Shown: positions 1-12,531, counted from the first letter of the stretch. The stretch: DNA of 64,000 nt from Jiella sonneratiae (GCF_017353515.1 NZ_JAFMPY010000021.1:1-64000), one strand, 5' to 3'. Translations and numbers: made by a program. The notes: a model not told the origin generated them from the letters alone.

Positions 1-128
1 CGGGCGACAACGTGACGATGGACGTGACGCTGATCGTGCCGATCGCCATGGAGGAGCGCCTGCGCTTCGCCATCCGCGAAGGCGGCCGCACCGTCGGCGC
101 CGGCATCGTCGCCGCGATCGTCGAGTAG
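1..128 (+). CDS. tuf: Elongation factor Tu, C-terminal end (partial)
   Basis: Only the last 41 codons are in the window. They read [18 protein letters not shown] and end in AAIVE followed by TAG, the C-terminal beta-barrel (domain 3) of EF-Tu, which delivers aminoacyl-tRNA to the ribosome. Its place directly before rpsJ is the classic str-S10 arrangement. Alphaproteobacteria often carry a second tuf copy, which cannot be checked here. Confidence 0.93.
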   Translation, partial: GDNVTMDVTLIVPIAMEERLRFAIREGGRTVGAGIVAAIVE

Positions 129-192
129 TAAAGGCGCGTCGTCGGCCGGCGCGGCGCGGTCCCCATCGGATCGCAGGCGCCGGCCGTTTCGT

Positions 193-210
193 CCCTTCGT
201 TCGCGAAGGG
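193..210 (+). terminator. TTCG-loop hairpin between tuf and rpsJ
   Basis: CCCTTCG, loop TTCG, CGAAGGG: a perfect 7-base-pair stem closed by a stable TTCG tetraloop. No T-tract follows, so it may be a weak or Rho-assisted terminator of tuf, an RNA-stabilising hairpin, or part of the S10 operon leader. The structure is seen directly; its role is inferred. Confidence 0.45.
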
Positions 211-313
211 GCGGGCGTGAGGACTGCCCGCGCAGACATTGGCTGATTTGAGAATGACTAGCGCTCGGAAAAGGGCCGGCGTGCCGGTCGCCTCCGACAG
301 AGGACAATAGAAC

Positions 314-622
314 ATGAACGGCCAGAATATCCGCATCCGTCTGAAGGCGTTCGACCACCGGGTCCTCGACGCTTCGACGCGCGAGATCGTGTCGACGGCC
401 AAGCGCACGGGCGCGAATGTGCGCGGGCCGATCCCGCTGCCGACGCGCATCGAGAAGTTCACCGTCAACCGCTCGCCGCACATCGACAAGAAGTCGCGCG
501 AGCAGTTCGAAATGCGCACCCACAAGCGGCTTCTCGACATCGTCGATCCGACGCCGCAGACGGTCGATGCGCTGATGAAGCTCGACCTCGCCGCCGGCGT
601 CGACGTCGAGATCAAGCTCTGA
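314..622 (+). CDS. rpsJ: 30S ribosomal protein S10
   Basis: 102 residues, full length. It starts [18 protein letters not shown] and contains [19 protein letters not shown], the S10 signature. S10 is part of the 30S head and also the NusE partner in transcription antitermination. It is the first gene of the S10 operon, with 185 non-coding bases separating it from tuf. AGAGGACAATAGAAC before the ATG gives a purine-rich ribosome binding site. Confidence 0.98.
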   Translation: MNGQNIRIRLKAFDHRVLDASTREIVSTAKRTGANVRGPIPLPTRIEKFTVNRSPHIDKKSREQFEMRTHKRLLDIVDPTPQTVDALMKLDLAAGVDVEIKL

Positions 623-647
623 TCCGAGCACGGGAAGGATAACGCCC

Positions 648-1373
648 ATGCGTTCAGGTGTGATTGCACAGAAGGTCGGAATGACCCGCGTCTACAACGA
701 CGCCGGCGAGCATGTTCCGGTCACCGTCCTGAAGGTCGAGAACCTGCAGGTCGTCGCCCAGCGGACCCGCGAGAAGAACGGCTACAGCGCCGTCCAGCTC
801 GGCGCCGGTCTCGCCAAGGTGAAGAACACGTCCAAGGCCATGCGCGGCGTCTTCGCGCAGGCTTCCGTCGAACCGAAGCGCAAGCTCGTCGAGTTCCGCG
901 TCTCGGAAGACAACATGATCGACGTCGGTGCCGAGATCACCGCCGACCACTTCGTGGCCGGGCAGATGGTCGACGTCACCGGCACCTCGATCGGCAAGGG
1001 GTTCGCCGGCGCGATGAAGCGCCACAACTTCGGCGGCCTGCGCGCGACGCACGGCGTGTCGGTGTCGCACCGCTCGCACGGTTCGACGGGTAACCGCCAG
1101 GATCCGGGCCGCGTCTTCAAGAACAAGAAGATGGCCGGTCACATGGGTCAGGTTCGGGTGACCACCCAGAACCTCGAGATCGTCAGGACCGACCCTGAGA
1201 AGGGTCTGATCCTCGTGCGCGGCGCCGTGCCGGGCTCGAAGGGCGGCTGGATCGAGATCCGCGACGCGGTGAAGGCGTCGCTGCCGGACAATGCGCCGAA
1301 GCCGGCCGCGCTGCGCGCCGCGGCGAACGACGCCGCGCCGGCGGAAGCGAGCGCCACCGAGGGGGCTGAGTAA
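648..1373 (+). CDS. rplC: 50S ribosomal protein L3
   Basis: 241 residues. The L3 signature [20 protein letters not shown] lies near residues 125-144, followed by the conserved [23 protein letters not shown] loop that reaches the peptidyl-transferase centre. The C-terminus has an Ala/Glu-rich extension of roughly 25 residues, common in alphaproteobacterial L3. The stop codon overlaps the rplD start by one base. Confidence 0.98.
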   Translation: MRSGVIAQKVGMTRVYNDAGEHVPVTVLKVENLQVVAQRTREKNGYSAVQLGAGLAKVKNTSKAMRGVFAQASVEPKRKLVEFRVSEDNMIDVGAEITADHFVAGQMVDVTGTSIGKGFAGAMKRHNFGGLRATHGVSVSHRSHGSTGNRQDPGRVFKNKKMAGHMGQVRVTTQNLEIVRTDPEKGLILVRGAVPGSKGGWIEIRDAVKASLPDNAPKPAALRAAANDAAPAEASATEGAE

Positions 1374-1993
1374 TGGACATCACGATCAAGAGCCTCGACG
1401 GATCCGACGCCGGCAAGGTGACGCTGGCCGACGAGATCTTCGGCCTCGAGCCGCGCGAGGACATCCTCCAGCGCATGGTCCGCTGGCAGCTCGCCAAGCG
1501 CCAGCAGGGCACGCACCAGTCGCTCGGCCGTGCCGAGATCGCCCGCACCGGCGCCAAGCTCTATCGCCAGAAGGGCACCGGCCGGGCTCGCCACGGCTCG
1601 GCCCGCGCGCCGCAGTTCCGCGGCGGCGGCAAGGCCCACGGACCGGTCTCGCGCGATCACTCGCACGATCTGCCGAAGAAGTTCCGTGCCCTGGCGCTGA
1701 AGCATGCGCTGTCGGCCAAGGCGAAGTCCGGCGGCCTGATCGTCGTCGACGCGTTGAAGGCCGAGGACGCCAAGACCAAGGCGGCGGTCAAGCGCTTCGC
1801 CGATCTCGGCCTCGCCAACGCGCTGATCGTCGACGGCGCCGAGCTCGACGAGAACTTCTCGCGCTCGGCCCGCAACGTCGCCCATATCGACGTCCTGCCG
1901 GTGCAGGGCATCAACGTTTACGACATTCTGCGCCGGCAGACGCTGGTCCTGTCCAAGGCCGCAGTCGAGGCTCTCGAGGAGCGGTTCAAATGA
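1373..1993 (+). CDS. rplD: 50S ribosomal protein L4
   Basis: 206 residues. The extended loop [20 protein letters not shown], which lines the exit tunnel, is intact. In enterobacteria L4 also represses the S10 operon; whether that applies here is unknown. The start overlaps the rplC stop (TAATGG), and the stop overlaps the rplW start (ATGA), indicating translational coupling. Confidence 0.98.
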   Translation: MDITIKSLDGSDAGKVTLADEIFGLEPREDILQRMVRWQLAKRQQGTHQSLGRAEIARTGAKLYRQKGTGRARHGSARAPQFRGGGKAHGPVSRDHSHDLPKKFRALALKHALSAKAKSGGLIVVDALKAEDAKTKAAVKRFADLGLANALIVDGAELDENFSRSARNVAHIDVLPVQGINVYDILRRQTLVLSKAAVEALEERFK

Positions 1994-2283
1994 CCGATCT
2001 GCGCCATTACGACGTGATCACCTCGCCGGTGATCACCGAGAAGTCGACGCTCCTGTCGGAATCGAACCAGGTGGTGTTCAACGTGCCGGGGACGGCGACG
2101 AAGCCTGAGATCAAGGCCGCCGTCGAGAACCTGTTCAACGTCAAGGTCGCCGCGGTCAACACCATCGTCCGCAAGGGCAAGGTGAAGCGCTTCAAGGGCC
2201 GCGTCGGCCGCCAGAGCGATCAGAAGAAAGCCGTCGTGACGCTGGCCGAGGGCCATTCGATCGACGTGTCGACCGGACTCTGA
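1990..2283 (+). CDS. rplW: 50S ribosomal protein L23
   Basis: 97 residues starting [20 protein letters not shown], the L23 N-terminal signature. L23 sits at the tunnel exit and docks trigger factor and the signal recognition particle. I chose the ATG that overlaps the rplD stop; the longer reading frame upstream of it is the rplD region in another frame. Confidence 0.97.
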   Translation: MTDLRHYDVITSPVITEKSTLLSESNQVVFNVPGTATKPEIKAAVENLFNVKVAAVNTIVRKGKVKRFKGRVGRQSDQKKAVVTLAEGHSIDVSTGL

Positions 2284-2305
2284 GCGGGACCGGAGGAAGC
2301 AAGAG

Positions 2306-3142
2306 ATGGCACTGAAGAACTTCAAGCCGAACACGCCGAGCCAGCGCCAGCTGGTCATCGTCGACCGTTCGGGCCTCTACAAGGGCAAGCCGGTCAAGCA
2401 CCTCACCGAGGGTCTGACGCAGAAGGGCGGCCGCAACAACACCGGGCGCGTCACCGCGCGCTACCAGGGCGGCGGTCACAAGCGGACCTACCGCATGGTC
2501 GACTTCAAGCGTCGCAAGCTCGACGTCGCCGGTACGGTGGAGCGGCTCGAATACGATCCGAACCGGACCGCCTTCATCGCGCTGATCCGCTACGAGGACG
2601 GCGAACTCGCCTACATCCTGGCGCCGCAGCGTCTGGCGGTCGGCGACCAGGTCGTCGCCGGGCTCTCCGGCGTCGACGTCAAGCCGGGCAACGCCATGCC
2701 GCTGTCGGCGATCCCGGTCGGCACCATCATCCACAATGTGGAGATGAAGCCGGAGAAGGGCGGCCAGATCGCCCGCTCGGCCGGGTCCTACGCGCAGCTC
2801 GTCGGCCGCGACCAGGGCATGGCGATCCTGCGGCTGAATTCCGGCGAGCAGCGCCTCGTTCCGTCGGCGTGCTTCGCCTCGATCGGTGCCGTGTCGAACC
2901 CCGACCACGGCAACATCAATCTCGGCAAGGCCGGCCGCTCGCGCTGGCTCGGCAAGCGCCCGCACGTTCGCGGCGTCGCGATGAACCCGGTCGACCATCC
3001 GCATGGCGGCGGCGAAGGCCGTACCTCGGGCGGCCGGCACCCGGTCACCCCGTGGGGCAAGCCGACCAAGGGCAAGCGCACGCGCCAGAACAAGGCGACC
3101 GACAAGTTCATCATGCGCTCGCGCCATCAGCGCAAGAAGTAA
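2306..3142 (+). CDS. rplB: 50S ribosomal protein L2
   Basis: 278 residues, full length. The C-terminal signature [20 protein letters not shown] contains the conserved His needed for 50S function. L2 is required for subunit association and peptidyl transfer. A clear GGAGG precedes the ATG. Confidence 0.98.
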   Translation: MALKNFKPNTPSQRQLVIVDRSGLYKGKPVKHLTEGLTQKGGRNNTGRVTARYQGGGHKRTYRMVDFKRRKLDVAGTVERLEYDPNRTAFIALIRYEDGELAYILAPQRLAVGDQVVAGLSGVDVKPGNAMPLSAIPVGTIIHNVEMKPEKGGQIARSAGSYAQLVGRDQGMAILRLNSGEQRLVPSACFASIGAVSNPDHGNINLGKAGRSRWLGKRPHVRGVAMNPVDHPHGGGEGRTSGGRHPVTPWGKPTKGKRTRQNKATDKFIMRSRHQRKK

Positions 3143-3154
3143 GGGAAACTTTCA

Positions 3155-3433
3155 ATGGCACGTTCTGTCTGGAAGGGCCCGTTCGTCGATGGCTTTCTTC
3201 TGAAGAAGGCCGACAAGGCCCGTTCGAGCGGTCGCAACGACGTCATCAAGATCTGGACCCGGCGGTCGACCATCCTGCCGCAGTTCGTCGGTCTGACCTT
3301 CGGCGTCTACAACGGCTCGAAGCACATTCCGGTTTCGGTCAACGAGGACATGGTCGGACACAAGTTCGGCGAGTTCGCCCCGACCCGCACCTATTACGGC
3401 CACGGCGCCGACAAGAAGGCGAAGAGGAAGTAA
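3155..3433 (+). CDS. rpsS: 30S ribosomal protein S19
   Basis: 92 residues, [19 protein letters not shown] at the start and [17 protein letters not shown] near the end, both diagnostic. S19 forms a complex with S13 in the 30S head; the S13 gene itself is not in this window. Confidence 0.98.
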   Translation: MARSVWKGPFVDGFLLKKADKARSSGRNDVIKIWTRRSTILPQFVGLTFGVYNGSKHIPVSVNEDMVGHKFGEFAPTRTYYGHGADKKAKRK

Positions 3434-3435
3434 CC

Positions 3436-3824
3436 ATGGGCAAGGCGAAAGCCGAGCGTCGGCTTGCGGAGAACGAGGCGAGGGCGGTGGCCCGCTCGAT
3501 CCGCGTCAGCCCGCAGAAACTCAATCTCGTGGCTCAGCTGATCCGCGGCAAGAAGGTCGATCGCGCGCTCGCCGATCTCACCTTCTCGCGCAAGCGCATC
3601 GCCGAGACGGTCAAGAAGACGCTGGAAAGCGCCATCGCGAACGCCGAGAACAACCATGACCTCGATGTCGACGCGCTCGTCGTCGCCGAGGCCTATGTCG
3701 GCAAGTCGATCGTGATGAAGCGCTTCCACGCCCGCGGCCGTGGCCGTGCGAGCCGGGTCGAGAAGCCCTTCGCGCACCTGACGATCGTCGTGCGCGAGGT
3801 CGAGGAAATCGAGGAGGCCGCATA

Positions 3825-3825
<1 letters not shown>
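3436..3825 (+). CDS. rplV: 50S ribosomal protein L22
   Basis: 129 residues. The C-terminal beta-hairpin region contains [20 protein letters not shown], which lines the exit tunnel and is a known site of macrolide-resistance changes; it looks wild type. The start is two bases after the rpsS stop, and the stop overlaps the rpsC ATG (TAATGG). Confidence 0.97.
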
Positions 3826-4529
<704 letters not shown>

Positions 4530-4557
4530 GGCCGTTTGAGAATTCGGAGTTGATGAG

Positions 4558-4971
4558 ATGCTGCAGCCAAAGCGTACGAAGTACCGGAAGGCGTTCAAGG
4601 GACGCATCCACGGTACCGCCAAGGGGGGGACGGCCCTCAATTTCGGCGCCTTCGGTCTGAAGGCGCTGGAGCCGGAGCGGGTTACCGCCCGGCAGATCGA
4701 GGCGGCCCGCCGCGCGATCACCCGTCAGATGAAGCGTCAGGGCCGCGTCTGGATCCGGATCTTCCCGGACCTGCCGGTCACCTCGAAGCCGACGGAAGTC
4801 CGCATGGGCAAGGGCAAGGGCGGCGTCGACTACTGGGCAGCGCGCGTCCATCCCGGCCGCGTGATGTTCGAGATCGACGGCGTTCCCGAGGACATCGCCC
4901 GCGAGGCGCTGCGCCTCGGCGCGGCGAAGCTGCCGGTGCGCACGCGCTTCATCCAGCGCATTGCGGAATAA
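4558..4971 (+). CDS. rplP: 50S ribosomal protein L16
   Basis: 137 residues, starting [19 protein letters not shown] and carrying [19 protein letters not shown], both L16 signatures. L16 contacts the A-site tRNA. Confidence 0.98.
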   Translation: MLQPKRTKYRKAFKGRIHGTAKGGTALNFGAFGLKALEPERVTARQIEAARRAITRQMKRQGRVWIRIFPDLPVTSKPTEVRMGKGKGGVDYWAARVHPGRVMFEIDGVPEDIAREALRLGAAKLPVRTRFIQRIAE

Positions 4972-4985
4972 CAGGAGAGTTTGAC

Positions 4986-5186
4986 GTGAAAGCTTCCGAC
5001 GTCAGAACGATGACCCAGGACGAACTCACCGACGAGCTCGCCAAGCTGAAGAAAGAGCAGTTCAACCTGCGTTTCCAGCGGGCCACGGGTCAGCTCGAGA
5101 ACACGGCGCGGGTGCGCCAGGTCCGCCGCGACATCGCGCGGATCAAGACGATCGCCCGCCAGAAGTCGGCAACGGCCAAGGCCTGA
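4986..5186 (+). CDS. rpmC: 50S ribosomal protein L29
   Basis: 66 residues with a GTG start preceded by AGGAG. The signature is [21 protein letters not shown]29 is a small helical-hairpin protein next to L23 at the tunnel exit. Confidence 0.96.
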   Translation: MKASDVRTMTQDELTDELAKLKKEQFNLRFQRATGQLENTARVRQVRRDIARIKTIARQKSATAKA

Positions 5187-5197
5187 AGGACGAGAAC

Positions 5198-5449
5198 ATG
5201 CCGAAACGCATTCTGCAGGGGACGGTGGTCTCCGACAAGAACGACAAGACGGTCGTGGTGCTGGTGGAACGCCGCTTCGCCCATCCGCTCCTGAAGAAGA
5301 CCGTGCGCCGGTCGAAGAAGTACAAGGCGCACGACGAGACGAACCACTGCAAGGTGGGCGACGTCGTCTTCATCGAGGAGTCGCGGCCGATCTCGAAGGA
5401 CAAGAGCTGGGTCGTCGTCGAGAACGCGGCGAGCCAGGCAGCAAGTTGA
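5198..5449 (+). CDS. rpsQ: 30S ribosomal protein S17
   Basis: 83 residues; an OB-fold 16S rRNA binder. It contains [20 protein letters not shown] and [19 protein letters not shown], typical of S17. A 63-base gap follows before rplN. Confidence 0.97.
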   Translation: MPKRILQGTVVSDKNDKTVVVLVERRFAHPLLKKTVRRSKKYKAHDETNHCKVGDVVFIEESRPISKDKSWVVVENAASQAAS

Positions 5450-5512
5450 ACATTACCGTCGGACGGCGCCGTCTCGGCGCATCCGATGCAAAGCTTTTGA
5501 AGGCGTCCTGAC

Positions 5513-5881
5513 ATGATTCAGATGCAAACAAACCTCGACGTCGCCGACAATTCCGGGGCCCGTCGTGTCATGTGCATCAAGGTGCTGGGCGGCTCGAAGC
5601 GGAAGTATGCCTCGGTCGGCGACGTCATCGTCGTGTCCGTCAAGGAGGCGATCCCGCGCGGCCGCGTGAAGAAGGGCGACGTGATGAAGGCCGTGGTGGT
5701 GAGAACCGCCAAGGACATCCGCCGCGCCGACGGCTCGGTGATCCGGTTCGACCGGAACGCCGCCGTCCTGATCGACAACAAGAAAGAGCCGATCGGCACC
5801 CGTATCTTCGGCCCGGTTCCCCGCGAGCTTCGCGGCAAGAACCACATGAAGATCGTGTCGCTCGCCCCGGAAGTTCTTTAA
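5513..5881 (+). CDS. rplN: 50S ribosomal protein L14
   Basis: 122 residues, [20 protein letters not shown] at the start and [20 protein letters not shown] at the end. L14 forms intersubunit bridges; it is full length. Confidence 0.98.
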   Translation: MIQMQTNLDVADNSGARRVMCIKVLGGSKRKYASVGDVIVVSVKEAIPRGRVKKGDVMKAVVVRTAKDIRRADGSVIRFDRNAAVLIDNKKEPIGTRIFGPVPRELRGKNHMKIVSLAPEVL

Positions 5882-5895
5882 GAGGAGAGCGGACG

Positions 5896-6210
5896 ATGCA
5901 GAAGATCCGTAAGGGCGACACCGTCGTCGTGCTCGCCGGCAAGGACAAGGGCCGGTCGGGCGAAGTCATCCAGGTGATGCCGAAGGACGACCGCGCTCTG
6001 GTGCGCGGCGTCAACATGGTCAAGCGCCATCAGCGCCAGACCGCGGCCCAAGAGGCCGGCATCGTCGCCAAGGAGGCGCCGATCCACCTGTCGAACCTCG
6101 CCGTCGCCGACCCGAAGGACGGCAAGGCGACGCGTATCGGTTTCAAGACTCTCGAGGACGGCACCAAGGTGCGCGTCGCCAAGCGTTCGGGGGAAGAGAT
6201 CAATGGCTGA
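5896..6210 (+). CDS. rplX: 50S ribosomal protein L24
   Basis: 104 residues with a KOW motif near the N-terminus ([20 protein letters not shown]). L24 is an assembly initiator of the 50S subunit. I chose the ATG after AGAGGAGAGCGG; the longer frame upstream is a shadow of rplN. It overlaps the next gene rplE by eight bases. Confidence 0.97.
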   Translation: MQKIRKGDTVVVLAGKDKGRSGEVIQVMPKDDRALVRGVNMVKRHQRQTAAQEAGIVAKEAPIHLSNLAVADPKDGKATRIGFKTLEDGTKVRVAKRSGEEING

Positions 6211-6766
6211 AGCCGCCAACTACGAGCCCCGTCTGAAGCGCATCTATCGCGAGGACATCCGCAAGGCGCTGCAGGAGCAGTTCTCCTACGAGAACGACAT
6301 GCAGCTGCCGCGGCTCGACAAGATCGTCATCAACATGGGCGTCGGCGAAGCGACGGGCGATTCGAAGAAGCCCTCCGTCGCTGCCGAGGATCTCGCCAGG
6401 ATCGCCGGCCAGCGGCCGGTCATCACCCGCGCGACGAAGTCGATCGCCGGTTTCAAGGTGCGCGAGGGCATGCCGATCGGCTGCAAGGTGACGCTGCGCC
6501 GCGAGAAGATGTACGAGTTCCTGGATCGGCTGATCCAGATCGCACTGCCCCGGGTCCGCGACTTCCGCGGGCTCAATCCGAAGAGCTTCGACGGCCGTGG
6601 CAACTTCGCCATGGGCATCAAGGAGCACATCGTGTTCCCCGAGATCAACTACGACAAGGTCGATCAAATGTGGGGCATGGACATCATCGTTTGTACGACG
6701 GCGAAGTCGGACGACGAAGCGCGGGCCCTTCTCAAGGGCTTCAACTTCCCGTTCCGCCAGAACTGA
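6203..6766 (+). CDS. rplE: 50S ribosomal protein L5
   Basis: 187 residues. The L5 signature [16 protein letters not shown] is at about residues 34-49. L5 binds 5S rRNA and contacts P-site tRNA. Its start lies inside the last codons of rplX, which fits translational coupling. Confidence 0.98.
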   Translation: MAEAANYEPRLKRIYREDIRKALQEQFSYENDMQLPRLDKIVINMGVGEATGDSKKPSVAAEDLARIAGQRPVITRATKSIAGFKVREGMPIGCKVTLRREKMYEFLDRLIQIALPRVRDFRGLNPKSFDGRGNFAMGIKEHIVFPEINYDKVDQMWGMDIIVCTTAKSDDEARALLKGFNFPFRQN

Positions 6767-6800
6767 CGCCCGTAACGGCAGACGAGCAAAGGACGAGAAA

Positions 6801-7106
6801 ATGGCCAAGAAGGGCATGATCGAGCAGAACAAGCACCGCCAGCAGTTGGTGGCGAAATACGCCGCCAAGCGGGCTGCTCTGAAGGCGATCACCAAGAATG
6901 CCGACGCTCCGATGGAAGACCGGTTCAAGGCGCAGCTGCAGCTCGCCGAGCTGCCGCGCAACGGCTCGAAGGTGCGCATCCGCAACCGCTGCGAGGTGAC
7001 GGGCCGTCCGCGCGCCTACTATCGCAAGCTCAAGATGAGCCGTATCGCGCTCCGGGAACTCGGCAACAACGGCCAGATCCCCGGCATCGTGAAGTCGAGC
7101 TGGTAA
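6801..7106 (+). CDS. rpsN: 30S ribosomal protein S14 (zinc-independent type)
   Basis: 101 residues, the long form without the CxxC zinc motif; only one Cys is seen ([20 protein letters not shown]). S14 belongs to the 30S head. The ATG follows AAAGGACGAGAAA; the longer frame is an extension into rplE. Confidence 0.97.
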   Translation: MAKKGMIEQNKHRQQLVAKYAAKRAALKAITKNADAPMEDRFKAQLQLAELPRNGSKVRIRNRCEVTGRPRAYYRKLKMSRIALRELGNNGQIPGIVKSSW

Positions 7107-7118
7107 GGAGGATACGTC

Positions 7119-7517
7119 ATGTCGATGTCTGATCCGCTCGGCGACATGCTGACCCGCATCCGCAACGCCGTCATGCGCAACAAGTCGTCGGTCTCGACGC
7201 CGGCTTCGAAGCTGCGCGGCCGCGTGCTCGACGTCCTGAAGAGCGAAGGCTACATCCGTGGCTACACGCTCACCGACTTCGGCAACGGCAAGTCGGAGTT
7301 CGAGATCGAGCTGAAGTACTACGAGAACCAGCCGGTGATCCGCGAGATCGCGCGCGTCTCCAAGCCCGGCCGTCGCGTCTACGTTTCGGCGAAGACGATC
7401 CCGCAGGTCGCCAACGGCCTCGGCATTTCGGTGCTTTCCACGCCCAAGGGCGTGATGGCCGACCACAGCGCCCGCGAACAGAACGTCGGCGGCGAGGTGC
7501 TCTGCCGGGTCTTCTGA
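7119..7517 (+). CDS. rpsH: 30S ribosomal protein S8
   Basis: 132 residues with the C-terminal S8 signature [21 protein letters not shown]8 binds helix 21 of 16S rRNA; in E. coli it also represses the spc operon by binding its mRNA. A 143-base gap with a strong hairpin follows. Confidence 0.98.
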   Translation: MSMSDPLGDMLTRIRNAVMRNKSSVSTPASKLRGRVLDVLKSEGYIRGYTLTDFGNGKSEFEIELKYYENQPVIREIARVSKPGRRVYVSAKTIPQVANGLGISVLSTPKGVMADHSAREQNVGGEVLCRVF

Positions 7518-7538
7518 TCTGGCGAAAACTGTGCCATA

Positions 7539-7577
7539 GGGCGGCAGCCGCGCCGAGAGGCGCACCGCATGCCGCCC
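7539..7577 (+). other. Two-level RNA hairpin between rpsH and rplF
   Basis: GGGCGGCA pairs perfectly with TGCCGCCC, and inside it GCGCC pairs with GGCGC around a GAGA tetraloop. It lies in a 143-base gap, the longest between ribosomal genes in the spc part of the cluster. It could be an internal attenuator, an RNA-processing site or a binding site for a regulatory ribosomal protein. Structure seen; function unknown. Confidence 0.4.
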
Positions 7578-7660
7578 TTCGGCATTTCGACAAAACGCAT
7601 GCGCGTGTCGCCTCTGAAAGGGCAGATGGCAGCCATGCACGAAACGGACAGGGTTTCGAA

Positions 7661-8194
7661 ATGTCTCGTATTGGTAAGAAGCCGGTGACGGTGCCCGATG
7701 GCGTGACCGCCACGGTCGACGGTCAGACGGTCAAGGCCAAGGGTCCGAAGGGCGAGCTCGCCTTCGTCGTCAACGACGAGGTGCTGGTGAAGCTCGAGGA
7801 CGGTGGCATCAAGGTCGATCCGCGGGATCAGTCGAAGGAAGCGCGCTCCAAGTGGGGCATGTCGCGCACGATGATCTCCAACATCCTCGACGGCGTGAAG
7901 TCCGGCTTCGAGAAGAAGCTCGAGATCAACGGCGTCGGCTATCGCGCGGCGATGCAGGGCAAGAACCTGCAGCTGTCGCTCGGCTTCTCGCACGAGGTCG
8001 TCTACCAGACGCCCGAGGGCATCCAGATCCAGGTGCCGAAGCCGACGGAGATCGTCGTCACCGGCATCGACAAGCAGAAGGTCGGGCAGGTCGCGGCCGA
8101 GATCCGCGAGTATCGCGGACCCGAGCCCTACAAGGGCAAGGGCGTGAAGTACGCGGCCGAGAAGATCGTCCGCAAGGAAGGCAAGAAGAAGTAA
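7661..8194 (+). CDS. rplF: 50S ribosomal protein L6
   Basis: 177 residues, [15 protein letters not shown] at the start and the L6 C-terminal signature [21 protein letters not shown]6 binds near the sarcin-ricin loop. Confidence 0.98.
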   Translation: MSRIGKKPVTVPDGVTATVDGQTVKAKGPKGELAFVVNDEVLVKLEDGGIKVDPRDQSKEARSKWGMSRTMISNILDGVKSGFEKKLEINGVGYRAAMQGKNLQLSLGFSHEVVYQTPEGIQIQVPKPTEIVVTGIDKQKVGQVAAEIREYRGPEPYKGKGVKYAAEKIVRKEGKKK

Positions 8195-8203
8195 GGTCCC
8201 GTC

Positions 8204-8566
8204 ATGGCTACTGCTAAAGAATCGCTGCGGCGCCGTGCTTCGCGGATCCGCCGCTCGCTGAAGAAGGTCTCGAACGGCCGCCCGCGCCTGTCGGTGCACC
8301 GTTCGTCCAAGAACATCTACGCCCAGATCATCGACGACGAGGCGGGCCGCACGCTCGCTTCCGCCTCGACGCTCGAGGCGGCGCTGCGCAAGGACCTGAA
8401 GACCGGTGCCGACGTCGCCGCGGCGACGGCGGTCGGCAAGCTCGTCGCCGAGCGCGCCAAGGAAGCCGGCGTCACCGACGTCGTCTTCGATCGCGGCGCC
8501 TTCATCTATCACGGCCGGGTCAAGGCGCTTGCCGACTCCGCCCGCGAGGCCGGCCTCAACTTCTGA
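8204..8566 (+). CDS. rplR: 50S ribosomal protein L18
   Basis: 120 residues. It contains [20 protein letters not shown] and the C-terminal [20 protein letters not shown], both typical of the 5S rRNA-binding protein L18. Confidence 0.97.
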   Translation: MATAKESLRRRASRIRRSLKKVSNGRPRLSVHRSSKNIYAQIIDDEAGRTLASASTLEAALRKDLKTGADVAAATAVGKLVAERAKEAGVTDVVFDRGAFIYHGRVKALADSAREAGLNF

Positions 8567-8616
8567 GGACCCCGCCTCACAGCTCGCGGCCGCCCTTTGG
8601 GGCGGTCGCTTCGCCC

Positions 8617-8633
8617 GGCCGCCAATGGCGGCC
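8617..8633 (+). other. Perfect hairpin between rplR and rpsE
   Basis: GGCCGCC, AAT, GGCGGCC: a seven-base-pair stem with a 3-base loop in the 107-base gap. No T-tract follows. Possibly an mRNA-stability or processing element; role unproven. Confidence 0.3.
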
Positions 8634-8673
8634 GTTCCCATGGACGCCACCGGAAAAGAACAAGGACTAGGAT

Positions 8674-9258
8674 ATGGCGCCTCGCAATGACCGCAACGAC
8701 CGTCGCGACGATCACGACGACGGCTTCGTCGACAAGCTCGTCCACATCAACCGCGTCGCCAAGGTGGTGAAGGGCGGTCGGCGCTTCGGCTTCGCCGCCC
8801 TCGTCGTCGTCGGCGACCTGAAAGGCCGCGTCGGCTTCGGCCACGGCAAGGCCCGCGAGGTGCCGGAGGCCATCCGCAAGGCGACGGAAGCCGCCAAGCG
8901 CGACCTGATCTTCGTGCCGCTGCGCGACGGCCGCACGCTGCATCACGACGCCTCCGGGCGTCATGGCGCGGGCAAGGTGCTGCTGCGCACCGCGGAAGCC
9001 GGTACCGGCATCATCGCCGGCGGCCCGATGCGCGCCGTCTTCGAGGCGGTCGGCATGCACGACGTCGTCGCCAAGTCGCTCGGCTCGTCGAACCCCTACA
9101 ACATGGTCCGCGCCACCTTCGACGCGCTGAAGAACGCGACCCATCCGAAGGACGTCGCTGCCCGCCGCGGCATCAAGTATTCGACGCTGCAGGCAAGGCG
9201 CCAGGAACATCGCGGCGCGGCCCCGGCCGCTGCCGAAGAAGCCGCCGCCGCCGAGTGA
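8674..9258 (+). CDS. rpsE: 30S ribosomal protein S5
   Basis: 194 residues. The double-stranded RNA-binding-like region has [20 protein letters not shown] and the C-terminal half has [20 protein letters not shown], both S5 signatures. S5 acts in decoding fidelity. The Ala/Glu-rich C-terminal tail is normal for this group. Confidence 0.98.
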   Translation: MAPRNDRNDRRDDHDDGFVDKLVHINRVAKVVKGGRRFGFAALVVVGDLKGRVGFGHGKAREVPEAIRKATEAAKRDLIFVPLRDGRTLHHDASGRHGAGKVLLRTAEAGTGIIAGGPMRAVFEAVGMHDVVAKSLGSSNPYNMVRATFDALKNATHPKDVAARRGIKYSTLQARRQEHRGAAPAAAEEAAAAE

Positions 9259-9298
9259 CCTGGCCGGCCTTCGTGCCATCGTTTGAAGGAGCCTGACC

Positions 9299-9502
9299 AT
9301 GGCCAATGCAAAGACCGCCGGCAAGACGGTGACCGTCGAGCAGATCGGCAGCCCGATCCGCCGCCCGAAGGATCAGCGCCAGACGCTGATCGGCCTCGGC
9401 CTCAACAAGATGAACCGCCGTCGCACCCTGGTCGACACGCCCGCCGTCCGCGGGATGATCGCCAAGGTGGCGCACATGGTGCGGATCGTCGACGAGGCCT
9501 GA
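9299..9502 (+). CDS. rpmD: 50S ribosomal protein L30
   Basis: 67 residues; [20 protein letters not shown] and [16 protein letters not shown] identify L30. The ATG follows AAGGAGCCTGACC. Confidence 0.97.
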   Translation: MANAKTAGKTVTVEQIGSPIRRPKDQRQTLIGLGLNKMNRRRTLVDTPAVRGMIAKVAHMVRIVDEA

Positions 9503-9614
9503 GCGCTTCCGACGGAGCGACCCGCGCGTGAGGGCGCGGGTTCCAACCCCTTTCGCAAGGCGGCGCCGCTCGAGCCCCAATCCGGCTCGCGCCGCTGCCG
9601 AGGAGACGAGACCA

Positions 9615-10103
9615 ATGAAACTCAACGAGCTTTCCGACATCGAGGGCGCCACCCATTCGCGCAAGCGCGTGGGCCGGGGTATCGGTTCGGGCAAGGGCAA
9701 GACCGGCGGGCGCGGCGTCAAGGGCCAGAAGTCCCGCTCGGGCGTCGCCGTCAACGCCTTCGAGGGCGGCCAGATGCCGCTCTACCGCCGCCTGCCGAAG
9801 CGCGGCTTCGTCAACATCTTCGCCAAGAAGTACAACACCGTCTCCGTCGGCCGCCTGCAGCAGGCCGTCGACGCCGGCAAGCTCGACGCCTCGGCGCCGG
9901 TCGACGTCGCGGCGCTGATCGCGGCGGGCGTCGTGCGGCGCGCCAAGGACGGCGTGCGCCTGCTCGGCGACGGCGAACTCTCGGCGAAGCTGACGCTCAC
10001 CGTCGCCGGTGCTTCGAAGTCGGCTGTCGAGAAGGTCGAGAAGGCCGGCGGCTCGGTCACCGCGACCGTCGTCCGCAAGTCCGACGAGACCGGCGCCGCC
10101 TGA
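9615..10103 (+). CDS. rplO: 50S ribosomal protein L15
   Basis: 162 residues. It begins [20 protein letters not shown] and has [20 protein letters not shown], the Gly/Lys-rich L15 loop. The start follows GAGGAGACGAGACCA; the upstream frame extension overlaps non-coding sequence after rpmD. Confidence 0.97.
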   Translation: MKLNELSDIEGATHSRKRVGRGIGSGKGKTGGRGVKGQKSRSGVAVNAFEGGQMPLYRRLPKRGFVNIFAKKYNTVSVGRLQQAVDAGKLDASAPVDVAALIAAGVVRRAKDGVRLLGDGELSAKLTLTVAGASKSAVEKVEKAGGSVTATVVRKSDETGAA

Positions 10104-10199
10104 TCGGCGTCGCCGCGACGCGTCGGCCGGCTGCCGACCGACGCGCGGCGGGAGTGGGCCACTGAACGCGCCGTCGCCCGATCCGGGCAAATTGGGCGC

Positions 10200-10227
10200 T
10201 TGCGTGGCAAACCGCTCCCGCTTATCT
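10200..10227 (+). promoter_or_regulatory. Possible secY promoter
   Basis: TTGCGT and TTATCT separated by 16 bases, in the 224-base gap between rplO and secY. The match to the housekeeping promoter is moderate. The unusually wide gap supports an extra promoter for secY-adk, but this is inference. Confidence 0.3.
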
Positions 10228-10327
10228 GACGGGTCTCGGGAAAGGTCCGTCTTCCTAGCCCGAGTCCGGTCGGGCGCCTGATGCGCTTCTCGGCCGTCTG
10301 CGGGACAACCCCGGGGAGCTCCTCGAC

Positions 10328-11667
<1,340 letters not shown>

Positions 11668-11671
<4 letters not shown>

Positions 11672-12315
11672 AGCTGATATTGCTCGGACCGCCGGGGGCG
11701 GGGAAGGGAACGCAGGCGCAGCGTCTGATCGATCGACACGAGATTCCGCAGCTATCGACGGGAGACATGCTGCGGGCCGCCGTCGCGGCCGAGACCGAGG
11801 TGGGCAAGAAGGCCAGGGCGATCATGGACGCCGGCAACCTCGTGCCGGACGAGGTCGTCAACGCCATTGTCGCAGACCGTCTCGCCGAGGCGGACTGTGC
11901 GAACGGCTTCATCCTCGACGGCTATCCGCGGACGCTGCGACAGGCGGACGCGCTCGAGGAACTGCTCGAGGCGCGGGGCCAGCATCTCGATCACGTCATC
12001 GAGCTGAGGGTCGACGACGACATCCTCGTCAAGCGTGTGGCGGGGCGGTTCTCCTGCGCCAAATGCGGGACGGTCTATCACGACGAGGATCGGAGGCCGA
12101 AGGCCGAGGGCGTCTGCGACACCTGCGGTTCGACCGCCTTCAAGCGCCGGCCCGACGACAACGCCGAGACCATGCGGTCGCGACTGCGGGCCTACTACAA
12201 GGAAACCTCGCCGCTCGTCGGCTACTATCACTGCAAGGGAACGCTGCGCTCCATCGACGGCATGGCGCCGATCGACGATGTGACGGAGAGCATCGAGGCG
12301 ATCCTGAAGGGCTGA
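11668..12315 (+). CDS. adk: Adenylate kinase
   Basis: 215 residues. The P-loop [14 protein letters not shown] is at residues 7-20 and the LID domain (about residues 126-160) carries the zinc-binding set CAKC...CDTC, so this is the long, zinc-finger form of the enzyme that interconverts AMP, ADP and ATP. It overlaps secY by four bases. It is the last gene of the cluster here; the usual rpsM does not follow. Confidence 0.98.
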
Positions 12316-12330
12316 CCCCAACGCTTCGGC

Positions 12331-12354
12331 GGCCGGTGCCTTGCGGCATCGGCC
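12331..12354 (+). terminator. Hairpin after adk
   Basis: GGCCGGTGCC, loop TTGC, GGCATCGGCC: a ten-pair stem with one G-T pair. It starts 15 bases after the adk stop and no T-tract follows. Most likely the 3' end of the ribosomal operon (possibly Rho-assisted). I saw no recognisable SAM-II riboswitch core in the rest of the gap up to metX. Confidence 0.45.
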
Positions 12355-12531
12355 GAAACGCCGAGGCCAGCCTTTCGCAGACGGACGGCTTTTCCCGACC
12401 GATGGCGCTGCATCCGGCGGTCGTGGCGGACCGGAAGGGCGATTCTTTCGGGGGCTCGCGCCGCCTGTGCATGGGGTCGCCGGCGGCGGCCGTCGCCTCG
12501 GCAACCTCCGGCGCTGCAGGGATTGAGGAAG

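Noticed and set aside
12316-12531. SAM-II or SAM/SAH riboswitch ahead of metX
   Set aside because: The position is right for alphaproteobacteria, but I could not find a recognisable conserved core or pseudoknot pairing; only a plain hairpin is seen. A covariance-model search would settle it.
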